Shown: positions 35,453 through 44,883, counted from the first letter of the stretch. The stretch: 64,000 nt of DNA from Paenibacillus sp. AN1007 (GCF_040702995.1 NZ_CP159992.1:4737501-4801500); one strand, 5' to 3'. Notes: generated by a model from the sequence alone, not told the origin. Program-made: numbers and translations.

Positions 35453-37600
35453 CTAAACCAAGTTCCAGAAGAGAACTGTATTTGCCACCGTCACCATCGT
35501 AAACAGCAGCGTATTCACAAATGCCGCGAGCCATACATTGTTCGTTTTCTCAAACAATTTGCGTGCGTATACCGCAGCGATGATCAGACATGGCACCAGC
35601 GCGAACAACAGGATGCCGTTCAGTGCTTGAGTTGGATACAGCGCCACACCTGTCATAAAGTCTTTGCCATACTGTGCCAGCATCCACAATACCAGTCCGC
35701 CAACATTCAGTACAATCGCAAGGAACATACCGCCGCGTTTGCCGCGTGTATTGGCGTTCAGCGCAATGGCACTCACAAAGTAATAGATTAGGAACAGTGG
35801 TGCATAACGCAGTGCAGTAACGAAATGTGCCTGTTCAAACGTACGTACTGCAAATGTCCAGATGCGGAAGTCCGTTCCGAAGATTGCCTGTACTGCGAAC
35901 AGCAGTGCATACCCGATTACAATCGCGAGTACAGCTGTTACGAGGCTGGCAATGATGGTTCCGATATTCAAGCTAATCCCGTAATCGCTGAAACGGGTAC
36001 CTGCATCCTTTTTGGAGAAATAGTGGAATGCAAAGGTCACCAGCATCATAATTAACGCCGATACCAACGCCCAGTATACGATCTGGTTCGTCGTTGGTTC
36101 ATTGAAGTATGTGCCTGTAACGACAATTTTGCTCGCATAGTTAAACACAATCCACATGGCAAGAGATACAATGGCGAGCAGCACGCTTCCTACGCCGATA
36201 TTTTTCATCCGGCGGCTTGCCGCATAATCATTCTTTTTGCTTCCAGCCAAGACAAATCCAATGACTGCAGCAAGCACACTTACAATCAACAGAATCAGAG
36301 CAATGATACGCAGTACATTCAATCCGTCTGCCGATTTATCCATCAGCGTTGGGAAAAGAATGGCCGGAATCAGCGTGCTGAACGCAATCGCAAGCCAGTA
36401 CATTGTTTTTTGTCTGCCGCTTACGGCAGCGGATACCGTTGCAATCTCACTGCTAACCGCTTTACGCAGCAATGGCAGTCTGAGCAGCAGCGTAATCAGA
36501 GGCACAATCATCAGGAAGAAGCCGATCAAAGATACAAAGTTAAAGGCTTCCTTCGCCCACCAGATCTGATTTCCCGATCCCAGATTCACATTGGTCTGGT
36601 TCGGTGACGTTACCCCATTGAAAGCATGAGCATAAAAGTCGATCAGATGTCCCGTTGTCGTTGGCGAAAAATGGTTCCACGGGTGAGTCTGATTCGGTGT
36701 AAACATGATGTGCTCGCCCGTTTGCGAAGGGCGTACTACTTTGCCATCCACCAACAGGTCTCCGGACTGTACTTCTGTAAACTTGTCCGTTTCCGCTCTT
36801 GGCGCATCTGCTGCCAGTCCGAGGAATGCTTTACCCGAAGTCGTTGCGGCAAAATCTTTGCGCATCACGGTACCTTTGATTTCTTTTTCAGCGGCTGTTT
36901 TCTCTTCGTCGGATTTGTTAAAGAAAAACTCGTCATACTTACCCGCAATCATCCCTACTGTTCGGCTTCCAAAAGCCGCCTGCAGCTGGTCTTGCGGAGC
37001 CACGGCTGCCGCATACGAATAGTCTGCGCCTACAGAGATTCCGGTATAGATCATGCGGTGCCCTGTTTGCAATGACGTCATCTCATCCATGTACATGGAG
37101 AGCAGTGTCGAGAATCCCCCCATGGAGTGACCGCTAACCGCAACATACGCGTTACCCTTGTCATCCTTTTTCGTGTATTCCTGATCATAGATATATTTAG
37201 CTGCATCGAATTGAGAATAAATCCAGAATGTGCCAAACATATCTTTCACCGGAATTGGTGCATTCCAGCGGGAATCCCCGTGATCGTACATATCGAGCGC
37301 CAGCACAATGTAACCACGTCTGGACATCTCAATGGCAGGTGCATCCTGCATTTCTTTCGTGTTCAAATAACCATGTGTTGTAATAATAACCGGTCTTTTG
37401 TCATCGGCACCCGCGCCTTTTGGCATGTACAGCAGACCCGATAACGTTCCGTGGTCGGCCTGGAATTTGATCTCTTTAACCTTGACGGAATAGAACGATG
37501 TGTTAAACATACCGGCAAACAAGCTGCCGAAAATGACCAGCGCGAGTGATAAAACCAGCAACCCCTGCGGTTTTTTCAAGAATGATGTGACTGTTCTCAT
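35453..37600 (-). CDS. Alpha/beta hydrolase fused to a multi-pass membrane domain
   Basis: 715 residues. A first membrane segment (about 13-34) leads to an alpha/beta hydrolase domain outside the membrane: oxyanion region ITTHGYLNTKE, nucleophile elbow GHSMGG, and a late His in QTHPWNHF. From about residue 345 to the end, nine or ten membrane segments follow. The fold combination is uncommon; the substrate is unknown. AAAGGAGCC precedes the start. MITE-like copies lie on both sides in opposite orientation. Confidence 0.75.
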   Translation of the reverse strand: MRTVTSFLKKPQGLLVLSLALVIFGSLFAGMFNTSFYSVKVKEIKFQADHGTLSGLLYMPKGAGADDKRPVIITTHGYLNTKEMQDAPAIEMSRRGYIVLALDMYDHGDSRWNAPIPVKDMFGTFWIYSQFDAAKYIYDQEYTKKDDKGNAYVAVSGHSMGGFSTLLSMYMDEMTSLQTGHRMIYTGISVGADYSYAAAVAPQDQLQAAFGSRTVGMIAGKYDEFFFNKSDEEKTAAEKEIKGTVMRKDFAATTSGKAFLGLAADAPRAETDKFTEVQSGDLLVDGKVVRPSQTGEHIMFTPNQTHPWNHFSPTTTGHLIDFYAHAFNGVTSPNQTNVNLGSGNQIWWAKEAFNFVSLIGFFLMIVPLITLLLRLPLLRKAVSSEIATVSAAVSGRQKTMYWLAIAFSTLIPAILFPTLMDKSADGLNVLRIIALILLIVSVLAAVIGFVLAGSKKNDYAASRRMKNIGVGSVLLAIVSLAMWIVFNYASKIVVTGTYFNEPTTNQIVYWALVSALIMMLVTFAFHYFSKKDAGTRFSDYGISLNIGTIIASLVTAVLAIVIGYALLFAVQAIFGTDFRIWTFAVRTFEQAHFVTALRYAPLFLIYYFVSAIALNANTRGKRGGMFLAIVLNVGGLVLWMLAQYGKDFMTGVALYPTQALNGILLFALVPCLIIAAVYARKLFEKTNNVWLAAFVNTLLFTMVTVANTVLFWNLV

Positions 37601-37630
37601 AGTTGGCTCCTTTAAGTAATATAAAATGCG

Positions 37631-37818
37631 ATATAATTTGAACTAAAGATGTTTACACATGCACTTCGATGACAGAATAACCTTCCGATCGCTGTTATCC
37701 CCGGATTTTTTGATTCCCTTTTAAAAAGGGAAAATCCGGTGATAAAGGCGAACGCTTCGCTTCTTCAGGTTTTTTCTATCCTCTCCGTTATTGTGTAATT
37801 TAATAGTTCAAATTATAT
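37631..37818 (+). mobile_element. MITE-like element, copy M2 (most complete)
   Basis: 188 bases with perfect 15-bp terminal inverted repeats: ATATAATTTGAACTA at 37631-37645 and its complement at 37804-37818. The inside has a strong hairpin (CCGGATTTT with AAAATCCGG, CCCTTTT with AAAAGGG) at about 37701-37738. No coding sequence lies inside. It sits in the promoter region of the hydrolase gene. The region 37819-37976 beyond it holds no gene. Confidence 0.75.
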
Positions 37819-37976
37819 AGATAAATAGATATCACTATGCATACGCTCCCGTTCATAATAATGAGCGAAACAGCATGTCATTATGCAGCTAACAATACAA
37901 GCCAACAATAAAACTAAATTAAACTATTCAAATTAGATGTAAATGAGTACATGTAAATATTGACTCAATATGGCCT

Positions 37977-38024
37977 AAAAAAAGCACACATAACGACGCC
38001 GGACTCCGGCGCCGTCACCTGTGT
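37977..38024 (-). terminator. Intrinsic terminator of the gldA-dhaK operon
   Basis: On the minus strand GACGGCGCCGGA pairs with TCCGGCGTCGTT, extended by CACA/TGTG, and is followed by seven T. Confidence 0.85.
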
Positions 38025-38094
38025 CTGTTCATAACTTATCATCTTATCTATTCTATATCGTCATCCGAGCTTATTTTAATTAATGAAGTATCTT

Positions 38095-39864
38095 CTACTT
38101 CAAAGACTCGGACAGCTCAGTGAAAATAACACCCAGTGCATACGCACCAGCATCCGGATATCCCAGGCTGCGGTCACCGACCGTACCTGCGCGTCCCATA
38201 CGTGCTACGATATCTTCGGTTTTCTTCGCACCATCAACCGCTGCCGCTGCACCTTTGGCAAATGCGGATTTGAAGCCGTCTCCAGATTCCGCGCTTTGCG
38301 TCCAGGCATCTGCGCATGGAACGAGTGCATCGATCAGCGTTTTGTCACCCACAACTGCACCGCGTCCGAAGGAACGTTCACCTGTTGCTTGAATGCCTTG
38401 AACCGCTGCCTGCATTATTTCAGCAAACTCAGCAACATTCAACTGTTGTTTCTCACCTGCCGCTTTGCCCGCTGCACGGAATGCCGAACCCCAGATTGGG
38501 CCGGATGCTCCGCCGCAATACTCCATGATGACGAGAGAACATGCATCGAGGAATGAACCGATATCTTTTTTCTCTTCGTTAACGATGTGGTTCCACTCAC
38601 GCTTCAATTGACGGAAGCCTTTGGCTACACTCATTCCGAAATCGCCGTCACCGGCATGGGAATCCAGTTCACAGAACGGTACTTCGTTCTTGATGATGAT
38701 CTCGCCCATTTTATCGATCAGGTAAACCATGTTATCCAGTGAGAACTGATTGTTTTCAACAACAGCTGCTGACGCATCCGTCTGCACTTCATAAGATACT
38801 GGAGCATCCTCAGTCACAACCGCTTCCAGCGCTTCGGAGTAAGCAACTTGCGCCACTGGAGGGCCAGACACTTTAAATGCAGGTGTGTCGCTTTCCTTAA
38901 ACAGCAAGGTTTTCAATTCCTCATCCAGCTTCAGAATGGTAACTGATGCACCTGCCATGTCGATACTGGTCATGTAGTTGCCTACAAATGTCGTTGCTAC
39001 GTTAAGACCTGCATGTCCTGCAAGCTCACGCTGCACCGAGTTGTTGAGCAAGTACAGCTCTTGCAGAGGTGTCGCACCAAAACCGTTCACAAGCACAGCG
39101 ATCTCGGCGGACGCATTTTGATCCAGCTTCATATCTTTGAGCAATGCGGAAACCATACGTCCTGCAAGCTCATCTGCAGAGACGATTTTCTCCCGGCGAA
39201 TACCAGGCTCACCGTGAATACCAACGCCAAACTCCATCTCGTCTTCCGCAATTTCGAAGGTTGGTGTTCCTTTGGCAGGAACCGTACAAGAAGTGAAACC
39301 AAAGCCGATACTGCGCACGTTCTGCGCCGCTTTCTCGGCAGCAGCCTTCACTTCTTCCAGGCTGCGTCCTTCTTCTGCTGCGGCACCGGCAATTTTGTGA
39401 ACCAGAACAGTTCCAGCTACACCGCGGCGTCCTACCGTGTACAAGCTGTCCTGCACAGCGATGTCATCTTCCACACGTACATACTGCACGTGGATGCCAT
39501 CTTCTTCAGCCAGATGTGCTGCGTTTTTGAAGTTCATCATGTCGCCGCTGTAGTTTTTGATGATAAGCAGTGTACCTTTGCTGCTTGCCGTTGCTTTGAT
39601 CGCTTGATAAACCTGGATTTGGGAAGGGGATGCAAATACATCTCCGCACACAGCCGCATCCAGCATACCTTTACCGACATAACCTGCATGTGCTGGCTCG
39701 TGACCGCTGCCGCCGCCGCTGATCAGGCTGACTTTGTCAGTTTGAATCTCTCTGCGTTTGATCACTTTATATTTTTTTAGGAATTCCAGCTCCGGGTGCG
39801 CGAGCGCAATCCCGTTGCACATTTCCATGACAACATGTTCAGCTTGGTTGATGATTTTTTTCAT
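38095..39864 (-). CDS. dhaK: Dihydroxyacetone kinase, ATP-type DhaK-DhaL fusion
   Basis: 589 residues. DhaK part (1 to about 330) has LISGGGSGHEPAHAGYVG and the substrate-binding histidine H217 in GIHGEPG. DhaL part (about 380-589) has the nucleotide site DSHAGDGDFGMS and GGASGPIWGSAFRA. The fusion in one chain is the ATP-dependent form, unlike the PTS-dependent three-subunit enzyme. It phosphorylates dihydroxyacetone. Its ATG touches the gldA stop codon (39865-39867), and AGGAGG lies in the gldA end, so the two are tightly coupled. Confidence 0.9.
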   Translation of the reverse strand: MKKIINQAEHVVMEMCNGIALAHPELEFLKKYKVIKRREIQTDKVSLISGGGSGHEPAHAGYVGKGMLDAAVCGDVFASPSQIQVYQAIKATASSKGTLLIIKNYSGDMMNFKNAAHLAEEDGIHVQYVRVEDDIAVQDSLYTVGRRGVAGTVLVHKIAGAAAEEGRSLEEVKAAAEKAAQNVRSIGFGFTSCTVPAKGTPTFEIAEDEMEFGVGIHGEPGIRREKIVSADELAGRMVSALLKDMKLDQNASAEIAVLVNGFGATPLQELYLLNNSVQRELAGHAGLNVATTFVGNYMTSIDMAGASVTILKLDEELKTLLFKESDTPAFKVSGPPVAQVAYSEALEAVVTEDAPVSYEVQTDASAAVVENNQFSLDNMVYLIDKMGEIIIKNEVPFCELDSHAGDGDFGMSVAKGFRQLKREWNHIVNEEKKDIGSFLDACSLVIMEYCGGASGPIWGSAFRAAGKAAGEKQQLNVAEFAEIMQAAVQGIQATGERSFGRGAVVGDKTLIDALVPCADAWTQSAESGDGFKSAFAKGAAAAVDGAKKTEDIVARMGRAGTVGDRSLGYPDAGAYALGVIFTELSESLK

Positions 39865-41004
39865 TTATTTTGCCTCCTGGCGAGCTTTGTACTCCCGTCC
39901 GATTCGGTCAGCTGCTGCAATCGCTGCGGCTACTTCAGGAACTGTAATCGGGAATGGCATCGCGTGGATGGATTCCTCTGGAATGCACGCAATCTCTGCT
40001 ACTTTCAACAATTCTTCTTGTGTAATGGTTTCTACGCCGATATCTGCAAGACTTACAGGCAATCCTACGGAAAGACAGAAGTCCATCACTTGGTGCAGTT
40101 CTTCGGTTGGTGCATTTTCAAGGACGAGCTGTGCAATCGTACCGAAGGATACTTTTTCACCGTGGAAATAGTGGTGTGTACCTTCCAGAACCGTCAGACC
40201 ATTGTGAATCGCGTGAGCTGCAGCCAGACCGCCGCTTTCGAATCCAAGACCAGACAACAGGATGTTCGTTTCTACGATGTTTTCCAGGGCTTGAGTTACC
40301 ACGTTGCTGTCGCTCGCTACTTTTGCTTTGGCGCCGTCCGTAAGCAGCATTTCGTAACACAATTTAGCAAGCGCCAGCGCTGCGTTGGTTCCTACAGCAG
40401 AAGGCGTGTACCCCTCGCGGGAACCCATTGGCAGACTTGCATTCACACGGGAATAGGATTTCGCTGTTGCTCTTGCCTCGAAGTATGTGGACAATGCATC
40501 TCCCATACCGGATACGAGGAAACGTGTTGGTGCATTAGCGATAACGGTTGTATCTACGAGCACCACGCTTGGGCTTTGCTTGAAGTATGCGTAATCGTCA
40601 AAAGAACCTTCTGGTGTGTACAATACTGCCGAGTGACTTGTCGGTGCGTCTGTTGCTGCAATCGTTGGGCAGATGATCAGTGCATCGCCTTCAGCAACAC
40701 ATTTCGCGGCATCAATGGCTTTACCGCCACCGAGACCGATCGTGCATGTGCAGCCTTTTTCTTTCGCGATTTCTTGCAAACGAGCAACTTCCTCACGTGA
40801 ACATTCGCCTCTAAAACCGCTTTCAACAAACGTGATATTGAATTTTTCTGCTGTTGCATCCAGCTTGGCTTTGACACGCTGTACATCATCCGGGTGTGCA
40901 ATCAACAATGCAGAATCTCCGAAGGATTTTACGAAATAACCCAGGTTCAACAATTCGTCTTCGCCTTGCACGTATTTGGTTGGGCTGATAAATGCTTTTC
41001 TCAT
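39865..41004 (-). CDS. gldA: Glycerol dehydrogenase
   Basis: 379 residues, iron/zinc alcohol dehydrogenase family. GLGGGKAIDAAKC is the NAD-binding turn; TIAATDAPTSHSAV is typical of GldA; metal ligands are the Asp in SGMGDALSTYFEA and the His residues in GLAAAHAIHNG and EGTHHYFHGEKV. It oxidises glycerol to dihydroxyacetone, the substrate of the next gene. AGGAGGCAT precedes the start. A divergent PocR/AraC regulator lies 367 bases away. Confidence 0.92.
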   Translation of the reverse strand: MRKAFISPTKYVQGEDELLNLGYFVKSFGDSALLIAHPDDVQRVKAKLDATAEKFNITFVESGFRGECSREEVARLQEIAKEKGCTCTIGLGGGKAIDAAKCVAEGDALIICPTIAATDAPTSHSAVLYTPEGSFDDYAYFKQSPSVVLVDTTVIANAPTRFLVSGMGDALSTYFEARATAKSYSRVNASLPMGSREGYTPSAVGTNAALALAKLCYEMLLTDGAKAKVASDSNVVTQALENIVETNILLSGLGFESGGLAAAHAIHNGLTVLEGTHHYFHGEKVSFGTIAQLVLENAPTEELHQVMDFCLSVGLPVSLADIGVETITQEELLKVAEIACIPEESIHAMPFPITVPEVAAAIAAADRIGREYKARQEAK

Positions 41005-41180
41005 AATATGATATGCCTCCTAAAAGTAGATTTAATAGAATGTTTTGCGCGGCAGCACTCGTCCCTCTTAACTGAAATTCAAAGGTGAAGCGGCCTTGCT
41101 CCGTGTTACATCAAATTTTAACTGTTGCAATTGACCTAAATATAACGCAGAAACAAGAGGTTTACAGTGGACTTTGATAA

Positions 41181-41197
41181 CAAATTATTATAATTTG
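41181..41197. promoter_or_regulatory. Palindrome between gldA and its regulator
   Basis: CAAATTAT-T-ATAATTTG, a perfect 17-base palindrome in the gldA/regulator divergent region. A binding site of the regulator is possible; an AT-rich chance palindrome is the alternative. Confidence 0.45.
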
Positions 41198-41371
41198 CAA
41201 TCGTAATTTTTTGTTTTTTCGCATAATCGTGGTATGTTATTGTCATGAGATGGTTGAATTTTGACCTCCTATTTTCCATTACCCGTCCTGTTCACGTCTT
41301 AATATGTACAACTTTTAACTTTTTAACGACTCTCCGATCGATGAGTTCGATCTGCTACGGAGGTTTTTCAC

Positions 41372-42403
41372 ATGATTAAAGAATATCTGCACATCAATAA
41401 AATACTGGATCTAGACAAGTGGAAACGCCTTCAAGATTCCCTTGCCACCGTCACCAAACTTGCCATTCTTACCGTCGATTATAAAGGCATACCCGTTACC
41501 AGCCATAGCAGCTGTCAAGCATTCTGCCAGAACGTTCGCAAAGACCCCGAGCTTCTTCCCTATTGTCAAAAATGCGATTCCCGCGGCGGTCTGGAGGCTG
41601 TTCGCCTTAACGAACCTTACGTGTATCTCTGTCATTTCAATATTATTGATATTGCGATTCCGATTACGATTGATGGAAAATATATCGGTGCGGTGATGGC
41701 TGGACAAGTCAAACTCGCCGATCCCGAGAAAGGGAATGACCTGGAGCAGATTGTGACGTCCAAAAACGTACCGATGCATGATGCGAAAATGAAGGAGCTG
41801 CAGGCAGACTACGACCAATTACCCGTCATGACGTACGAGGAGATTGTGAAGATTTCCAATATGTTATCCCTGCTCTGCAACTATATTGTCGAGGAAGCCT
41901 TGAACAAAAACTTGCTGGTGGAGATGTTCGAAAAAGCTTCTGGCAATCAGGAATCCGTCAACTTGTCCACCATCCTGCCGGGGTATTCGATCCGCAACAT
42001 CGAGTCGATCAAAAAGGAAATGACCAATGCCATTGCGGATGCTTATCTCAAAAATAGTCCAAGTGATACAGAGAGTCTCAATCCGGTACTCCAGCCTGCT
42101 TTTGAATATATCCATAGCCATAAGAGCGAACAAGTATCGCTAAAGCAGGCAGCCGATCTGTGCCACTTGAGTCCAAGCTATTTCAGCAGATTATTTGCCA
42201 AAGAGACGGGTGAAAATTTCACCACGTATCTCGCCAAGCTCAAAATCAAGTGGGCCAAGCAGCTGCTGGAGGTCACAGACATGCCTGTTTCGCAGATCAG
42301 CGATGAGTTGGGATTTAATGAAGCGGGGTATTTTATTAAAATATTTAAAAAGTTCGAGGAAATCACGCCTGCCCTCTATCGTAAATATATTCAGGAGAGC
42401 TGA
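41372..42403 (+). CDS. PocR-domain AraC-family regulator
   Basis: 343 residues. The first 180 or so are a PocR sensory domain with its cysteine pattern (CQAFCQNVRK, then YCQKCDSRGGLEA, later LCHFNIIDIAIPI). The end holds an AraC helix-turn-helix pair: VSLKQAADLCHLSPSYFSRL and VSQISDELGFNEAGYFIKIF. PocR-type domains sense small hydrocarbon derivatives such as propanediol; next to gldA-dhaK the ligand is probably glycerol, dihydroxyacetone or a related diol. GGAGG lies 9 bases before the ATG. Confidence 0.88.
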   Translation: MIKEYLHINKILDLDKWKRLQDSLATVTKLAILTVDYKGIPVTSHSSCQAFCQNVRKDPELLPYCQKCDSRGGLEAVRLNEPYVYLCHFNIIDIAIPITIDGKYIGAVMAGQVKLADPEKGNDLEQIVTSKNVPMHDAKMKELQADYDQLPVMTYEEIVKISNMLSLLCNYIVEEALNKNLLVEMFEKASGNQESVNLSTILPGYSIRNIESIKKEMTNAIADAYLKNSPSDTESLNPVLQPAFEYIHSHKSEQVSLKQAADLCHLSPSYFSRLFAKETGENFTTYLAKLKIKWAKQLLEVTDMPVSQISDELGFNEAGYFIKIFKKFEEITPALYRKYIQES

Positions 42404-42509
42404 TTAACCTGTGATATGTTTTTCATATCAATCATGTGCTTAATAGATATTTCACCTGATCATCTGCACTTGCTACAATGAAGTCCAGATGAGTAAGGAG
42501 GCATGACAA

Positions 42510-43499
42510 ATGGAATATCGCAAATTGGGAAACAGCGGTTTAACCGTCAGTGGGATTTCGCTGGGCAACTGGATTACACATGGATCACAAGTTGACGATC
42601 CAACAGCACAAGCTTGTGTCCAAGCTGCATTGGAGGCAGGTATTACGACATTTGATACGGCAGACGTATATTCGAATACCAAGGCGGAAACTGTGTTGGG
42701 AGAGGCTCTCAAGGGAGTACCAAGAGAGAGTATTGAACTATGCACCAAAGTCTGTCATCCAACCGGTCCAGGTCACAATAACAGAGGACTTTCCCGCAAA
42801 CATATTATGGAAGCCTGCAGTGCTTCATTACAACGATTGCAAACAGATTATATCGATGTCTATTACGCTCACCGCTATGATCCACACACTCCACTGGAAG
42901 AGACATTCCTTGCGTTTGCTGATCTTGTTCGTCAAGGCAAGGTTCATTATATCGGGGTTAGCGAATGGACAGCTGCTCAGATTGAGCAGGGCTCCGCACT
43001 AGCTAAAGAGTTGCGTGTACCTTTCATCGCGAGTCAGCCGCAGTATTCGATGTTATGGCGTGTAATTGAGCAAGAAGTTGTGCCAGCAAGCGTACAAGCA
43101 GGTCTGGGACAGATTACATGGTCTCCACTCGCTCAAGGCATACTATCGGGTAAATACCTTCCGTATTCAGCAGTGCCGCCCGGATCACGGGCAGCAGCCA
43201 AAGCAGGGAAACCATTCTTCAACAAGCTTGCCGGTCATTGGCTGCACGATGATGTGCTGACTGCTGTACAACAGCTTCTTCCTCTAGCGAAGGAACTAGG
43301 TCTGACTCTTCCTCAACTCGCCGTTGCCTGGGTTCTTCATCATCCTTATGTCAGCTCAGTGATTATTGGGGCATCCGGGCCAGAACAAGTACTGGAAAAT
43401 GTAAAAGCTTCCGGTGTGAAACTGGATCAGGATATCCTCACTCGAATTGATGAAATATTAGGGAAATGGATTGAGAGGAATCCTGTCCTGACGGGTTAA
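42510..43499 (+). CDS. Aldo/keto reductase, Kv-beta-like
   Basis: 329 residues, TIM-barrel aldo/keto reductase. The catalytic tetrad is seen as Asp and Tyr in FDTADVYS, Lys in LCTKVCH and His in YYAHRYDPH. NADP-binding end is VIIGASGPEQVLENV. The opening MEYRKLGNSGLTVSGISLGNW and the overall pattern match the group that includes voltage-gated potassium channel beta subunits and YhdN-like enzymes. AAGGAGG precedes the ATG. It ends 6 bases from the convergent LysR gene. Confidence 0.88.
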   Translation: MEYRKLGNSGLTVSGISLGNWITHGSQVDDPTAQACVQAALEAGITTFDTADVYSNTKAETVLGEALKGVPRESIELCTKVCHPTGPGHNNRGLSRKHIMEACSASLQRLQTDYIDVYYAHRYDPHTPLEETFLAFADLVRQGKVHYIGVSEWTAAQIEQGSALAKELRVPFIASQPQYSMLWRVIEQEVVPASVQAGLGQITWSPLAQGILSGKYLPYSAVPPGSRAAAKAGKPFFNKLAGHWLHDDVLTAVQQLLPLAKELGLTLPQLAVAWVLHHPYVSSVIIGASGPEQVLENVKASGVKLDQDILTRIDEILGKWIERNPVLTG

Positions 43500-43505
43500 T
43501 GTAGA

Positions 43506-44381
43506 TTAGTCGCTCCTGTCCATGTGTATAAAACGGGTGATCACACCCTGATTCATGTCCGTCCGCCATGCCATGTATAAGGGTACGGAGGGCGGTTTTT
43601 CTATTAAAGGTAAAAATACCACACCTCTGCGCTGAAACACCTCCACCGAAGAAGGAACTATGGAGATTCCCATGCCTGCAGCAACGAGGTTCACAATCGT
43701 ATACATCTGGATTGCTTCCTGCTTAATTCGCGGTTCTACTCCATGCTCCCTGCAGTACTCCCGAACGAGACGATGAAACGGTGAACCCAGATGGCTAGGG
43801 AACAATATAAAATCCTCTTCCGCCAAGTCAGTAATCGACACTTGAATCTGCTCTGCCAAAGGGTGATCGTCTGGAACCACCGCCATTAACGTTTCTTCCT
43901 GGAAGACCTGGAAGGATACATTTGGCGTATGCTCCTGATATCGTAAAAATCCAATATGGATTTGTCCATCCTGCAGTGCCTGCAGCTGTTCAGAAGATGT
44001 CATCTCACGTAGTGTAATTTCGATCTGTGGGTACGCTGCTCGAAATCTCCTTAACACATCGACCATCATACTGCCTGAAGCCGAATCCACAAAAGCTACC
44101 GTTATATGACCAACGATGCCTTGGTCAACCTTCTGTGTGAGATGGATAGATCGTTCAAGCTGAGCCAAAATTAGTCTTGCCTGATCCAGAAACACAGCTC
44201 CCGCAGGTGTCAGCCTAACCATCTTTTTCGTACGTTCCAACAGCTTTACGCCAAGTTCTTCTTCCAGATTTTGAATCTGTTGACTCAGAGGCGGTTGAGT
44301 CATGTTTAATCTTTCGGCCGCACGGTGGAAATGAAGTTCCTCTGCCACGGCGATAAAGTAGCGTAACTTTCGAATATCCAT
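43506..44381 (-). CDS. LysR-family transcriptional regulator
   Basis: 291 residues. The N-terminal helix-turn-helix is FHRAAERLNMTQPPLSQQIQ followed by LEEELGVKLLERT. The effector domain (about 90-290) resembles the BenM/CatM/AlsR group (FPSHLGSPFHRLV). It lies 28 bases after the SUKH gene on the same strand, so it may be the last gene of that operon. Target and ligand unknown. Confidence 0.85.
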   Translation of the reverse strand: MDIRKLRYFIAVAEELHFHRAAERLNMTQPPLSQQIQNLEEELGVKLLERTKKMVRLTPAGAVFLDQARLILAQLERSIHLTQKVDQGIVGHITVAFVDSASGSMMVDVLRRFRAAYPQIEITLREMTSSEQLQALQDGQIHIGFLRYQEHTPNVSFQVFQEETLMAVVPDDHPLAEQIQVSITDLAEEDFILFPSHLGSPFHRLVREYCREHGVEPRIKQEAIQMYTIVNLVAAGMGISIVPSSVEVFQRRGVVFLPLIEKPPSVPLYMAWRTDMNQGVITRFIHMDRSD

Positions 44382-44409
44382 TACACCTGATACACCTCCC
44401 CTCTCCCCG

Positions 44410-44883
44410 TTACTTCATCTGCTCCTCCACCCAGATTGCAGACTCTGCATGCATCGTCATGAGTGCACAAAAATCAGACTCGATCTCTACTAAAGGAATA
44501 TCCTCGCCGCTGTCATGAATGAGCATCATCACTTTGCCAGAGGATTCATCCAAAACGGCCATGCTGCCCTCACCGAATCCGCCGATTGGAAATAGCTTCA
44601 GCCCGTCAGGCAGGTCGTATTCCTTCTCGTACTCTCGATAGGCATCCAGAAACTCGGGATACGCCCAGTCCAGCTCTTTGACTGAATACAAAGCGGGGTC
44701 ACCAAAGTTGCACGCCCCGAATTCTAGCAGCAGCGCACGGTATGCCGAAGGCAGCTTCACTTGGTACTTTTGCTCGAAACTCTCGATGTCCTGCTCGGTA
44801 TCAGGTTTACTGCCACTCCCCATCGTTGTACCATATGCCTGCACCAACAAATCCCGAATCGGGTCTAGTTCTACGGATTTCAT
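44410..44883 (-). CDS. SMI1/KNR4 (SUKH) family protein
   Basis: 157 residues with the SUKH pattern: DIESFEQKYQVKLPSAYRAL, LLEFGACNFGD and PIGGFGEGSMAVLD. Many bacterial SUKH proteins are immunity proteins against polymorphic toxins; no toxin is next to it. It overlaps the threonine aldolase stop by four bases (44880-44883), so it is translationally coupled to a metabolic gene, which makes a housekeeping role possible. Confidence 0.82.
   Translation of the reverse strand: MKSVELDPIRDLLVQAYGTTMGSGSKPDTEQDIESFEQKYQVKLPSAYRALLLEFGACNFGDPALYSVKELDWAYPEFLDAYREYEKEYDLPDGLKLFPIGGFGEGSMAVLDESSGKVMMLIHDSGEDIPLVEIESDFCALMTMHAESAIWVEEQMK

Noticed and set aside
39796..40800. 334-codon cysteine-rich frame on the plus strand
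   Set aside because: It mirrors gldA codon usage in antisense and has no family features.
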